Assembly (NCBI RefSeq): GCF_001902295.1
Contig: NZ_CP018335.1
Span: forward strand, 1,798,001-1,862,000
Direction: 5' to 3'
Origin: Clostridium kluyveri
GTDB lineage: Bacteria > Bacillota > Clostridia > Clostridiales > Clostridiaceae
Length of the DNA: 64,000 nucleotides
The notes beneath the pieces were generated by a model. That model had not been told where the DNA came from, made no database searches, and saw only the letters and a list, made by a program, of their open reading frames with translations. The position numbers and the translations under genes are program-made. Shown in pieces: positions 36,814 to 45,309 of this stretch. The stretch's first letter is position 1, and every line of letters starts with the position of its first letter.

Positions 36814-37722
36814 TTACCCCCTTAAATTTACAACGAAAGGTATTAGTAGCGAAAGAATCAGTATAATACCAAATTGTCCTTGAAGCTGTGCTGTGTCCTT
36901 ATCAAGGGACACTATACCTGAAGAAGCTGACCCAGAATATAATTTTCTTATATTTTTATGGGCTGTAGGTACAGTAATTAAACAAAATAGACTCCAAATT
37001 GGAAGTATTCTATAAAAACACATTATTATTATAGAAACATATGATAAAATTACAAAACTGAAATAAATATTTTGGGCACTGCTTCTTCCGACTATTATAG
37101 ATAAAGTTTTTATTTCTGCCTTTTTATCATGACGTATATCTCTTATATCATTAGCATGTAAAATTGCAGTAGTTAATAAACCAACAGGTATGGAAATAAA
37201 AAATGCTTTCACACTTATATTTTGTGCTTGTACATAATAGGAGCCTATTAACATTAACGGACCAAATGTTAGAAATACAAGGGGAGCACCTAAGCCTCTA
37301 TACTTTAAAGATAAAGGCTTTCCAGTATATGAATATACAGCTAGAGTACCTATTAATCCTATCAACAAAACCAATGCTCCTCTTTTATATGATAAAAATA
37401 TTCCTATAAAAGCTCCTAAAGCTAATAAAATAAATCCCCCTGTATATACTTTTTTTGATGTTAATAGATTTTCAAGTATAACACCACTTGAACCATAAGA
37501 ATCTTTTGTATCAACCCTATTTTTAAAATCATCATGGTCGCTGAGGAGGTTGGCACTTGCTTGTAATAAAACAATAGCAATTAGCGACAAGATAAAATAT
37601 CCCAATTGAAATTTTGATTCTTTTATTGCAAATATGGCTCCTAAGGTTACGGGAATTATGGAACCAGTGAAGGAAAAGGGTCTTACAGCTTTAAACCATA
37701 TTTTAAATTTTGTTACTAACAT
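36814..37722 (-). CDS. menA: MenA-like prenyltransferase
   Basis: This UbiA-superfamily enzyme joins 1,4-dihydroxy-2-naphthoate to a polyprenyl chain. The 302-residue protein has about eight helices, WFKAVRPFSFTGSIIPV at the N-terminus, the first metal motif NLLSDHDDFKNRVD and a second, LHANDIRDIRHDKKAEIKTL. With the prenyl synthase and menG it gives the three membrane-stage steps of menaquinone synthesis. No gene for the naphthoate ring is in the window, so the head group must be made elsewhere or imported. Confidence 0.9.
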   Translation of the reverse strand: MLVTKFKIWFKAVRPFSFTGSIIPVTLGAIFAIKESKFQLGYFILSLIAIVLLQASANLLSDHDDFKNRVDTKDSYGSSGVILENLLTSKKVYTGGFILLALGAFIGIFLSYKRGALVLLIGLIGTLAVYSYTGKPLSLKYRGLGAPLVFLTFGPLMLIGSYYVQAQNISVKAFFISIPVGLLTTAILHANDIRDIRHDKKAEIKTLSIIVGRSSAQNIYFSFVILSYVSIIIMCFYRILPIWSLFCLITVPTAHKNIRKLYSGSASSGIVSLDKDTAQLQGQFGIILILSLLIPFVVNLRG

Positions 37723-37793
37723 TTTTTCCCTTCTTTCTAATATTCCTTGATAGGTTTTGGAGAAGATTATATCTTCTCCAAATGAAAATCAAA

Positions 37794-39176
37794 TTACATA
37801 CGCATTGCCATAGGCATTGAGAATAAAATTATATTTATAACCGCTAAGAGTAACATCAGCAGTGTATAAACAGCAGAGGTACCTATTGGCTTTTTATCAT
37901 CTTTACTGTTTTTTGCTATTTTATATGCAGTATAAATTGAACCTATAGTTCCCAGGAAAATTAATATATATTGAAGCGCTTGAATAGTTGAGGTATCTAG
38001 TATCGCCGCAGAGGAATGGGGAATCTGCATTCCTAAAACACCCATTGCCGTGTAAACAACTGATTTACCTTCATCAAGTAAGTGAAATAGGTTATGTGCA
38101 ATATGTCCGGCCATATCTAAAGGAATAATAGCATATCCGAATTTGGTGAAATTATCCTTAAGTGAAGCGCCATTAAATTTTTTTGCTAATAAACTAGTAA
38201 AGGCAAGTAGTAAAATCGGTATTAACATTGCTACAATGAAAGTTACAGTGAATGTTACATAATAGCTTGTTGTGCCAGTGACATTTTCCAGCCATTTTAA
38301 TATGCCATTCCATATATTAAGCATGGTTATATTTTGTACAAATACAATACCCATAATTACAATTGCCAGGAAAGAAACCTCTAACTTTGGTTTTTTAACC
38401 AACCATAATTCTTTGGTTGGAACACGCGGGGTCATCCTGATTGAATTATTAGGACAATTTTTTATACAGTGCCCGCATAAGTTGCATTGAGCACTGGTGT
38501 CCATAGTTCTTGGAAACTCAAACATAGGACAACCTGGGGCTGACTTTCCTCCTTTATAGCAGGCTGCAGCATTACATTTTGAACATTTTTCTGGAGTACC
38601 GCGCAGTTCGAGCATACCTGTTCTGGAATAGTTACCAGACAAACCTCCTAGAAAGCATAGATACCTGCACCATGTTCTTCTTTCAAAAAGTGCACCAGAA
38701 AGTACAACAGCTGTGGTAATCATCAAAAGAAGAACTCCGGAACCCCGGGGTGATTCTACAATACCCCAAATATGATCACTCCAGGTAATCATAAGAAATA
38801 TTCCGTCAATAATCCATATGCCATATTTTTTTAAGAATTTTGGAACAGGCTTGTTACTTCCAACAAATTTTTGTACCACATCATTTAAAGTTCCAAAAGG
38901 ACAAATTGTGCACCAAAATCTACCTAAAAAGAGTAAGATTATGGGTAATAAAGGCCACCATAATACCCATGTGCCTGCAGTACCGAAATTGTCATGTGCT
39001 TCTGCTGGACCGGCAATGAGTTCAAATACAATAAATGCAAAGATCAGTGCTACCGGCAGCTGAAATATTCCGGGATACCATTTACTTTTTATAAACCTAG
39101 TAAATGTCTTATTATTCAGCAGATTTATATTGTGTTGTTTGTCTGATTTATTTTGGCAATTATTATGATTTGACAT
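37794..39176 (-). CDS. NapH/NosR-like polyferredoxin membrane protein
   Basis: The 460-residue protein combines about ten helices with Fe-S motifs: FWCTICPFGTLND and TWCRYLCFLGGL on the membrane loops, and CSKCNAAACYKG, CPMF and CNLCGHCIKNCPNN in a ferredoxin-like domain. NapH, NosR and CcoG-type proteins pass electrons between quinols and periplasmic or membrane partners. The second loop reads CFLGG; the usual form is CPLGG. It is preceded by a FixH/YtkA-like gene in the same operon, 18 bases away. I infer a quinol-linked electron carrier. Confidence 0.85.
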   Translation of the reverse strand: MSNHNNCQNKSDKQHNINLLNNKTFTRFIKSKWYPGIFQLPVALIFAFIVFELIAGPAEAHDNFGTAGTWVLWWPLLPIILLFLGRFWCTICPFGTLNDVVQKFVGSNKPVPKFLKKYGIWIIDGIFLMITWSDHIWGIVESPRGSGVLLLMITTAVVLSGALFERRTWCRYLCFLGGLSGNYSRTGMLELRGTPEKCSKCNAAACYKGGKSAPGCPMFEFPRTMDTSAQCNLCGHCIKNCPNNSIRMTPRVPTKELWLVKKPKLEVSFLAIVIMGIVFVQNITMLNIWNGILKWLENVTGTTSYYVTFTVTFIVAMLIPILLLAFTSLLAKKFNGASLKDNFTKFGYAIIPLDMAGHIAHNLFHLLDEGKSVVYTAMGVLGMQIPHSSAAILDTSTIQALQYILIFLGTIGSIYTAYKIAKNSKDDKKPIGTSAVYTLLMLLLAVINIILFSMPMAMRM

Positions 39177-39194
39177 AATATACCTCCTTTGGAG

Positions 39195-39728
39195 TTATGC
39201 ATTTCTTGCTTTTTTCTTTTTTAAAGCTGCAATAACAATAATAAGTACAATTACTCCTAAAAAGCCTCCAATTATAAACCAATTAGGTCCGCTGCTAACA
39301 ACATCAACATTAAAAGTTGTATTTTTATCTTGTCCATTTACAGTAAACATAGTTTTTACATCCCATGTGCCTTTATTAGTAAAATCAGCACTTCCCATAT
39401 ACTCGCCTTTTTCACTGCTTTCTTTTAATTCAGTAGCCATTGTTTTAGAGTCTCCCATGTCATGTGAACTCATGTCCATCGAGCCATCCATTTCAACTGT
39501 AACTTTTACATCGGCATTGCTTATTGGTTGATTATTTTCATCTTTTAACATTATTGTAAAGTCATTACTTCCTGTCATTACTTCTTCACTATTAAACATA
39601 ATTGAAGCATTTATACCATCAACTTGTTTATGGATTTCTTTACCTCCACTACTTGCAAATACAAGTGATGAAAATGCCAAACCGAAAATTAAAGTTGAAA
39701 TTACACTTCTAGTTATTTTTTGATTCAT
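39195..39728 (-). CDS. FixH/YtkA-like exported metal-binding protein
   Basis: The 177-residue protein has a signal peptide (about 1-25, ending in VFASS), one Ig-like FixH/YtkA domain with IMLKDENNQPISNADVKV and KGTWDVKTMF, and a C-terminal helix (about 148-168). The central MDGSMDMSSHDMGDS stretch is rich in Met, His and Asp and could bind copper. FixH accompanies the CcoG/NapH-type protein in cytochrome oxidase assembly operons, so its pairing with the next gene is meaningful even though no oxidase is present. Confidence 0.8.
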   Translation of the reverse strand: MNQKITRSVISTLIFGLAFSSLVFASSGGKEIHKQVDGINASIMFNSEEVMTGSNDFTIMLKDENNQPISNADVKVTVEMDGSMDMSSHDMGDSKTMATELKESSEKGEYMGSADFTNKGTWDVKTMFTVNGQDKNTTFNVDVVSSGPNWFIIGGFLGVIVLIIVIAALKKKKARNA

Positions 39729-39760
39729 TTTATGATCTCCTCTTTCATTTAATTTAATTG

Positions 39761-39854
39761 TTTATCCGAACAGCTACCATTGCTAATACTCCCATCTTCT
39801 TCAAAGTGGGAGATAAGCAATGCTATGCGCCTGGATAAGTTCTTCCCCTAAAGG
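39761..39854 (+). repeat. Dispersed palindromic repeat A, full copy
   Basis: A long imperfect hairpin opens with TTTATCCGAAC (39761-39771) and closes with GGATAAGTTCTTC. Inside, CATTGCT pairs with AGCAATG and CTCCCA with TGGGAG. The same element is at 53599-53688, and half of it, inverted, at 13449. No transposase is nearby. Confidence 0.65.
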
Positions 39855-39898
39855 ATAACGTATTCTAAGTGCTAAAGACACTAAGAATACTGTTAATA

Positions 39899-39963
39899 AG
39901 GTTCAGATGGAGATAAGCAGTTCCCACAGCAAGTTTCACCTGAACCTAAGAATCACTTGATTT
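39899..39963 (+). repeat. Dispersed hairpin repeat B, copy 2
   Basis: AGGTTCAGATG pairs with CACCTGAACCT, followed by AAGAATCACTTGATT. It follows repeat A by 45 bases in the same orientation; a third hairpin (GTATTCTAAGTG with its partner, about 39860-39890) lies between them. Confidence 0.6.
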
Positions 39964-39984
39964 TTGTAATTATCTTAAATACCC

Positions 39985-40821
39985 TTAAGCATTACTTACT
40001 TTGGGATGTGAAAAATTGATGATGTAGTTTACTAGATTTATTAAAGCTTCTTTATAACAAGAGTTTTTAAATGGTTTAACTGAATCTAGTGAATTTTTAG
40101 CAAAATTATGTGCATCCTCAAGAGTTATATTTAGAGCAGTATTCTGGTCCCCATCTATATAATCATCTACTATTTGATAGGCCATACCTAGGTTGAAACC
40201 ATAGTTTTCTAGCAATGAAGCTGCTTCACCTGAAGCTCCAGACAAAGCAGCTCCCAGCTTGCAGCATATTGCCATGAATAATGCTGTTTTACCTCTAATA
40301 ATTTCTAGATATACTTTCTTTGTAGAAATAGTATTTTTTGCTTGAAGAATTTCTGCAGAACACATATTTTCTGCTAATTTAACTACTTCCCTTCCATATT
40401 CTTTTGGTAATGAGTTGGTAACGATAGAGAAGGCATGAGAGTAAATAACATCGCCAGCTAGTACTGCTATTTTTCTTCCATATATTTTATTTAAAGTTTT
40501 TTGTCCCCGCCGAAGAAAATCATCATCAATTATGTCATCGTGAATTAAACTTGCACTGTGAATTAATTCAAGAGCAACAGATAATTGAATCAATTGATGA
40601 TAAGTTTTTAGCGGCAGTTGTTCGTTAATTATTTTGGAGGATAATAGTGCTAAAGTAGGACGTAGTTTTTTACCTGGAATCTTAAAAAAATGATTTAAAA
40701 TTTCCTGTAATGAATCTGTTCTAAAGCTTTTGTATATATTTGTTAATTCCTGTTCTACAGAGGATATCTCTCTACTTATAGGCATATACATTTCCTCAAA
40801 TTTCAATTGTGATTTCACCAC
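39985..40821 (-). CDS. Polyprenyl diphosphate synthase (quinone side chain)
   Basis: The enzyme condenses isopentenyl diphosphate units into the long tail used by MenA. The product of up to 278 residues has GKKLRPTLALLS, the first Asp-rich motif LIHDDIIDD, a downstream RRGQ, and the second Asp motif MAYQIVDDYID. It is shorter than typical heptaprenyl synthases (about 320), mainly at the C-terminus. The start is uncertain: GTG codons at 40818-40821 sit in an AAAGGTGGTG site, and ATG 40785 follows GAGGAA. It is the first gene of the leftward operon that ends with menG. Confidence 0.88.
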   Translation of the reverse strand: MVKSQLKFEEMYMPISREISSVEQELTNIYKSFRTDSLQEILNHFFKIPGKKLRPTLALLSSKIINEQLPLKTYHQLIQLSVALELIHSASLIHDDIIDDDFLRRGQKTLNKIYGRKIAVLAGDVIYSHAFSIVTNSLPKEYGREVVKLAENMCSAEILQAKNTISTKKVYLEIIRGKTALFMAICCKLGAALSGASGEAASLLENYGFNLGMAYQIVDDYIDGDQNTALNITLEDAHNFAKNSLDSVKPFKNSCYKEALINLVNYIINFSHPKVSNA

Positions 40822-40894
40822 CTTTTTTATTTGAAATATTTAATAATTATTAGACTTAATCAACTTTTTAATAGCAGATTGTATCAACGCCTAT

Positions 40895-40927
40895 ATAATA
40901 TAAACTTAGTGTGAAGATAATATGAAG
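40895..40927 (-). promoter_or_regulatory. Direct-repeat promoter 2 (quinone operon, leftward)
   Basis: On the minus strand CTTCATATTAT (40927-40917) and CTTCACACTAA (40916-40906) are adjacent; then come 5 bp and TATTAT (40900-40895). It mirrors the etf promoter. Confidence 0.7.
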
Positions 40928-40950
40928 AACGGAAAAAAATATATAAAAAA

Positions 40951-40990
40951 CTAGAAAGGCGTTGATCTTTCAGGCCTTCTAGCTTTTTAA
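40951..40990 (+). terminator. Terminator-like hairpin between the divergent promoters
   Basis: CTAGAAAGGC (40951-40960) pairs with GCCTTCTAG (40974-40982) with one bulged A, followed by CTTTTT. It lies between two divergent promoters, where no known transcript should cross it. Confidence 0.5.
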
Positions 40991-41004
40991 AGTTTTACTT
41001 AGAT

Positions 41005-41037
41005 CTTCATACCATCTTCACATCAAATTTATATTAT
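41005..41037 (+). promoter_or_regulatory. Direct-repeat promoter 3 (etf/fix operon, rightward)
   Basis: CTTCATACCAT (41005-41015) and CTTCACATCAA (41016-41026) are adjacent; then come 5 bp and TATTAT (41032-41037). The arrangement matches promoter 2 almost base for base. Confidence 0.7.
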
Positions 41038-41123
41038 ATACCCGTAAGACAGGAAATATTGAATAAATATCAAGTAAAAATATATAACTTGATTTAAATT
41101 ATAAAATAAGGAGCTGATGATTC

Positions 41124-41933
41124 TTGCATATTTTAGTTTGTGTGAAACAAGTGCCTGATACTACAGAAATTAAAATAGATCCTAAAACCAATACCCTAGA
41201 TAGATCTAGTGCACCTACTATTATTAATCCATATGATGCTCATGCTGTTGAAGAAGCAGTTAGAATTAAAAATAAATTTGGAGGTAAAGTTTCAATTATA
41301 TCCATGGGTCCGCTCCAGGCACAGGAAGTGATTAAAAAATGTATAGAGATGGGGGCAGATGAAGGATATCTTCTCTCAGATAGTTCATTTGCAGGATCAG
41401 ATACACTGTCTACTAGTTATATACTTGCAATGGGTATAAAGAGAATAATGGATGTAGAAAAGATTGACATGGTATTTTGCGGTAAACAAGCTATAGATGG
41501 TGATACTGCCCAGGTTGGTCCTGGAATTGCCAGCCGCTTAGGAATACCTCAGTTAACTTATGTTGAGAAGATAGAATCTTTAGATGTCAATAAAAACAAT
41601 GTTGTAATATATAGAAAAATTGATAATGGGTATGAGGTTGTTCAATCTGAAATGCCCTGCTTGATTACTATTGAAAAAAATATTAATCAGTTAAGTTTTT
41701 CGCCATTACCAAATATGATTAGAGCAGTACGCTATAAATCAAAAGTCTGGGGGGTTGATTATCTTAAGGCTGATTTGACTCAATTAGGGCTTAAGGGATC
41801 TCCAACTTCAGTTCGCCGCATATTTCCTCCGCCTCAGAGAGCAGGTGGTGAGCTGCTCCATGGAAGTACAGAAGAAGTAGTAAAAATACTGGTAGATAAA
41901 TTAAAGGGGGAAATAATTAAATGTCAGTTATAA
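41124..41933 (+). CDS. etfB: Electron transfer flavoprotein beta subunit (EtfB/FixA)
   Basis: This is the small subunit of an FAD-containing electron transfer flavoprotein. The 269-residue protein begins HILVCVKQVPDTTEIKIDP and has the signature FCGKQAIDGDTAQVGPGIAS. With EtfA, FixC and FixX encoded directly downstream it belongs to the FixABCX complex, which in characterised members bifurcates electrons from NADH to ferredoxin and quinone. Translation appears to start at TTG 41124, 10 bases after AAGGAG. Confidence 0.94.
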   Translation: MHILVCVKQVPDTTEIKIDPKTNTLDRSSAPTIINPYDAHAVEEAVRIKNKFGGKVSIISMGPLQAQEVIKKCIEMGADEGYLLSDSSFAGSDTLSTSYILAMGIKRIMDVEKIDMVFCGKQAIDGDTAQVGPGIASRLGIPQLTYVEKIESLDVNKNNVVIYRKIDNGYEVVQSEMPCLITIEKNINQLSFSPLPNMIRAVRYKSKVWGVDYLKADLTQLGLKGSPTSVRRIFPPPQRAGGELLHGSTEEVVKILVDKLKGEIIKCQL

Positions 41934-43219
41934 TTGCAGGTTTTTGTATAGGTTGCGGAGGCTGCATTCCAAATTGCTCAAATAATGCTTTGAAAATTGA
42001 TTCTCAGGGCAAATTAGCAGTTGACAAAGAAAAATGCAATGAATGTGGAAATTGTGTTTCTGTATGTCCAGTGTCTGCACTAAGTATATTAGGTGATAAA
42101 AAGAGTATACAAGAAATAAGAAACATTGATAATAAAAAAAATAAGATGTTTTTAAATAAGGATACTAAATTTAATAAATATAACGGGGGTGTATGGGTTT
42201 TCGCTGAACAGCTTGAGGGTAAGCTTGCCCCTGTTACCCTTGAACTTATAGGTGAGGCAAAAAAACTTGCTTCAAAATTGAATGTGCAAGTATCTGCCGT
42301 TCTGCTGGGAGATAAGGTCGAATTTATATCAGGAACACTTTTTGAGTATGGAGCTGATAAAGTGTATCTTATAGATGATTCAGTGTTTCATTTTTACAGG
42401 GCAGAAACTTACTACAAAACTTTTTGTTATTTGATAGAAAAATATAAACCAGAAATATTACTAATGGGGGCAACTACTACAGGCAGGGATTTAGCCGGTG
42501 CTGTAGCCACGCATTTGAGGACAGGACTGACAGCAGATTGCACTGCACTGGATATTGATTTACAAAAAGGGGTACTTCTTGCTAGCCGTCCTGCTTTTGG
42601 AGGCAATATTATGGCAACAATAGTATGTGAAAATCATCGCCCGCAAATGGCTACTGTACGTCCAAGAGTTATGAAAATGCTTGATCCAGATCCGAGTAGG
42701 GAAGGTATCCTTGTAAAAGAGACATTTAAAATTAAAGAGGAGTTGCTTAAGACTAAAGTTCTTAGAATTATTAAAGAACAGGCAGAAGATATGAAACTGG
42801 AGGATGCTAAAATCATTATAAGTGGTGGCCGGGGAATGCAAAATGAACAAGGGTTTAAGCTGCTAAGGAAACTTGCAAAGGTATGTGGAGGTGTGGTAGC
42901 AGGAAGCCGTGGGGCTGTTGAGAAAGGGCTTATAGACTATAAATATCAAGTTGGACAGACAGGGCAGACTGTGGCTCCCAAATTATATTTTGCAGTAGGG
43001 ATTTCAGGTGCAATTCAGCACATTGTTGGAATCCAAGGAGCTGAAACTATAATTGCTATAAATACAGATCCTGATTGTATTATGATGAAGCTTGCCACAT
43101 ACAGCATTTTAGGGGATGTGTTTGACATATTACCCAAATTAATTCAAGAGTTTAAGCAAGCATTACTTAATAAGGGGATTGATAATATAGGTATAAAGGG
43201 GGGTGAGCATATTGTCTGA
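41921..43219 (+). CDS. etfA: Electron transfer flavoprotein alpha subunit with ferredoxin domain (EtfA/FixB)
   Basis: The 432-residue protein has an N-terminal two-cluster ferredoxin domain (CIGCGGCIPNC and CNECGNCVSVCP, residues 8-50). The EtfA domains follow, with LLMGATTTGRDLAGAVA, RPAFGGNIMATIVC and the FAD-binding SGGRGM, GSRGAVEKG and GQTGQTVAPKLYFAVGISG near the C-terminus. The extra ferredoxin suggests an added electron entry or exit point. It overlaps etfB by 13 bases. Confidence 0.94.
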   Translation: MSVIIAGFCIGCGGCIPNCSNNALKIDSQGKLAVDKEKCNECGNCVSVCPVSALSILGDKKSIQEIRNIDNKKNKMFLNKDTKFNKYNGGVWVFAEQLEGKLAPVTLELIGEAKKLASKLNVQVSAVLLGDKVEFISGTLFEYGADKVYLIDDSVFHFYRAETYYKTFCYLIEKYKPEILLMGATTTGRDLAGAVATHLRTGLTADCTALDIDLQKGVLLASRPAFGGNIMATIVCENHRPQMATVRPRVMKMLDPDPSREGILVKETFKIKEELLKTKVLRIIKEQAEDMKLEDAKIIISGGRGMQNEQGFKLLRKLAKVCGGVVAGSRGAVEKGLIDYKYQVGQTGQTVAPKLYFAVGISGAIQHIVGIQGAETIIAINTDPDCIMMKLATYSILGDVFDILPKLIQEFKQALLNKGIDNIGIKGGEHIV

Positions 43220-44507
43220 GAAATTTGATGTTATTGTTGTAGGAGCAGGTGTTGCGGGACTTTCAGCAGCTTATGTAATGGCTAAAGCAGGACTTAATGT
43301 TATAGTTATTGAAAAGGGAAAGTACCCTGGAGCAAAAAATGTAATGGGTGGAGTATTATATCGTCATATGATGGATGAAATTATTCCTGATTTTTGGAAA
43401 GAAGCTCCACTAGAAAGGCCTATTGTTGAACAGCGCTTTTGGTTGATGGATGAGAATTCTGCAGTACAAACTGGTTACAGAGATATGGAATGGTCTAAGC
43501 CTCCCTATAATAATTTTACGGTTTTTAGAGGAAAATTTGATCAGTGGTTTGCAAAAAAATGCATTGAAGCTGGGGCACTTATTATCAATGAAACTGTTGT
43601 AAAAGAATGTATAGTGGAAAGTAATAAGGTAGTTGGTGTTTTCACTGACAGACCTGATGGGAAAATTTATGCTGATGTAGTGGTTCTTGCAGATGGAGTA
43701 AATTCACTGCTTTCTAAAAGTCTTGGATTTCATGGCGAATGGAGAAAGGATGAAGTAGCTCTTGCGGTTATGGAAGAATTAAAAATACCTTCAGAGAAAA
43801 TTGAAGAACGTTTTAATCTTAATAAGGGTATGGGAGCAACTATAGAAATATTTGGTGATGGCACATTAGGAATGGTAGGTACAGCTTTTATATATACTAA
43901 TAAGGAACATATATCAATTGGCTGTGGTGCTTTGCTTTCCCAGATGGCTAATAAACAAGTAAAACCCTATGAACTGCTTGAATATATAAAACAGCATCCA
44001 ATGATAAAACCTTTAATTGCCGGGGGCGAGTCCTGCGAATACTATGCACATTTAATTCCGGAAGGTGGATATAAAAGTATACCTAAATTAGTAGGAGATG
44101 GTGTTATACTGGTAGGTGATGCTGCCCAGTTTGTAAATGGTATTCATCGGGAGGGTTCAAATCTTGGGATGACATCTGGACGTTTTGCTGCAGAAACTAT
44201 AATACGTGCAAAGGAATTGGATGAATTTAGTGAACGTACACTTTCTTATTATCAAAAGCTAATTAAAGACAGTTTTATTATGAAAGATTTAAAAAAGTAC
44301 AAAAATGCTTCTCATGTGCTTGAAGAGAATCCACATTTTTTTAATCATTATATACCTGCAGCTAATAAAGCAATGAGTGAGATGTTTACAGTAGATGGAG
44401 TGTCCAAAAAAGATAAACAAAAACTCATTATTAAACAGATGACTAAAGGAAGTTCATTATGGGGATTAGCTAAAGATGGATTTAAACTATTTAGGGCGGT
44501 GAAATAA
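43203..44507 (+). CDS. fixC: FixC, ETF-quinone oxidoreductase-like flavoprotein
   Basis: The 434-residue FAD protein has the dinucleotide motif VVGAGVAGLSAAYVMAKAG and a C-terminal GDAAQFVNGIHREGSNLGM. FixC/EtfC passes electrons from ETF to the quinone pool. It overlaps etfA by 17 bases; GTG 43203 and TTG 43212 are both possible starts behind AAGGGGGG. The presence of FixC implies a quinone or quinone-like acceptor, which agrees with the divergent quinone synthesis operon. Confidence 0.93.
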   Translation: MSILSEKFDVIVVGAGVAGLSAAYVMAKAGLNVIVIEKGKYPGAKNVMGGVLYRHMMDEIIPDFWKEAPLERPIVEQRFWLMDENSAVQTGYRDMEWSKPPYNNFTVFRGKFDQWFAKKCIEAGALIINETVVKECIVESNKVVGVFTDRPDGKIYADVVVLADGVNSLLSKSLGFHGEWRKDEVALAVMEELKIPSEKIEERFNLNKGMGATIEIFGDGTLGMVGTAFIYTNKEHISIGCGALLSQMANKQVKPYELLEYIKQHPMIKPLIAGGESCEYYAHLIPEGGYKSIPKLVGDGVILVGDAAQFVNGIHREGSNLGMTSGRFAAETIIRAKELDEFSERTLSYYQKLIKDSFIMKDLKKYKNASHVLEENPHFFNHYIPAANKAMSEMFTVDGVSKKDKQKLIIKQMTKGSSLWGLAKDGFKLFRAVK

Positions 44508-44800
44508 TGAGTGATATTAAAAATAAAATAAATATTGATGATAAATTGTTTTTAAATACCTATAATGTTGATATTACATCACACCTTGACATTAAGGACC
44601 CTAAGATATGTGAAAATTGCAAGGAGAAAATCTGTACTCATATTTGTCCAGCTCATGTTTACCAATGGAAAGATGGACATATTATTGTCAGTTATGAGGG
44701 ATGTCTTGAATGTGGAGCATGTCGTATTTGCTGCAACCATGATAATATTAATTGGAAATATCCACGAGGAGGTTTTGGTATACAGTTTCGAATGGCATAG
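44507..44800 (+). CDS. fixX: FixX ferredoxin-like protein
   Basis: The 97-residue protein is the small Fe-S partner of FixC. Its cysteines are in CENCKEKICTHICP and CLECGACRICC, the FixX pattern, and it ends in PRGGFGIQFRMA. The ATG overlaps the fixC stop by one base (TAATG). It completes the etfB-etfA-fixC-fixX operon. Confidence 0.93.
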   Translation: MSDIKNKINIDDKLFLNTYNVDITSHLDIKDPKICENCKEKICTHICPAHVYQWKDGHIIVSYEGCLECGACRICCNHDNINWKYPRGGFGIQFRMA

Positions 44801-44866
44801 TGTATTTAATTATAAAAGGTTTTGGTAAATTTTATTTGCTGAGACCTTTTGGCATTGCAGGTGTAT

Positions 44867-44899
44867 CTTCATAAAATCTTTAAATGATAGAACTTTATT
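44867..44899 (+). promoter_or_regulatory. Direct-repeat promoter 4 (before a gene fragment)
   Basis: CTTCATAAAAT (44867-44877) and CTTTAAATGAT (44878-44888) are followed by 5 bp and TTTATT (44894-44899). The second repeat and the -10 are degraded; the only coding downstream is a gene fragment. Confidence 0.45.
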
Positions 44900-44903
44900 A
44901 TAA

Positions 44904-45128
44904 ACTTACACAGCCAATGCCAAGTATATCCTGTCAGGGCAAGGAACGCCACAGAAAATGCAACCTTATACGGGACAGGGACAGGCTCAGACTTCAACTA
45001 ATGAATCAACCCAGACGGTCTACGTTGTTCGACATGGGGTTCGTCCAAACAATAAAAGGGCTCCAGTTCCGAACGAGAATTTGGTCGGCTGTATCCTCAC
45101 ATATGACAGCAGCAAAATAAAAAACTAA
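44904..45128 (+). pseudogene. Unrecognised gene fragment
   Basis: This frame ends in TAA at 45126 and reads GQGTPQKMQPYTGQGQAQ, then YVVRHGVRPNNKRAPVPN and ENLVGCILTYDSSKIKN. It has no start codon, a stop lies directly upstream, and its base composition is richer in G+C than the surroundings. A second open frame (44884-45120) overlaps it but looks less protein-like. I cannot name the family. Confidence 0.35.
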
Positions 45129-45158
45129 TTAATCAATCACGTTACGCACCACTCCATC

Positions 45159-45203
45159 AGACTGGGGCTAGCTCAAAAGTAAACTAAGCCAGTCTCTTTT
45201 TTT
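45159..45203 (+). terminator. Strong terminator after the etf/fix region
   Basis: AGACTGGGGCTAG (45159-45171) pairs, with single bulges, with CTAAGCCAGTCT (45184-45195), followed by seven T residues. Confidence 0.8.
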
Positions 45204-45309
45204 ATAACAATTCCTGTACCTAATTCAGTTACTCTATTGGCTACAAAAAGCTGATTAGCGAATTGAGGAACCAAAATCGATAGAACATTATTTCACATCT
45301 GAATACTTT

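Noticed and set aside
39761..39963. CRISPR-like repeats
   Set aside because: The repeats are dispersed, differ in size, have no regular spacers and no cas genes are present.
44884..45120. 78-codon ORF after fixX as a real gene
   Set aside because: It has no ribosome binding site and odd composition; the overlapping frame ending at 45128 looks more protein-like, and neither is an intact gene.
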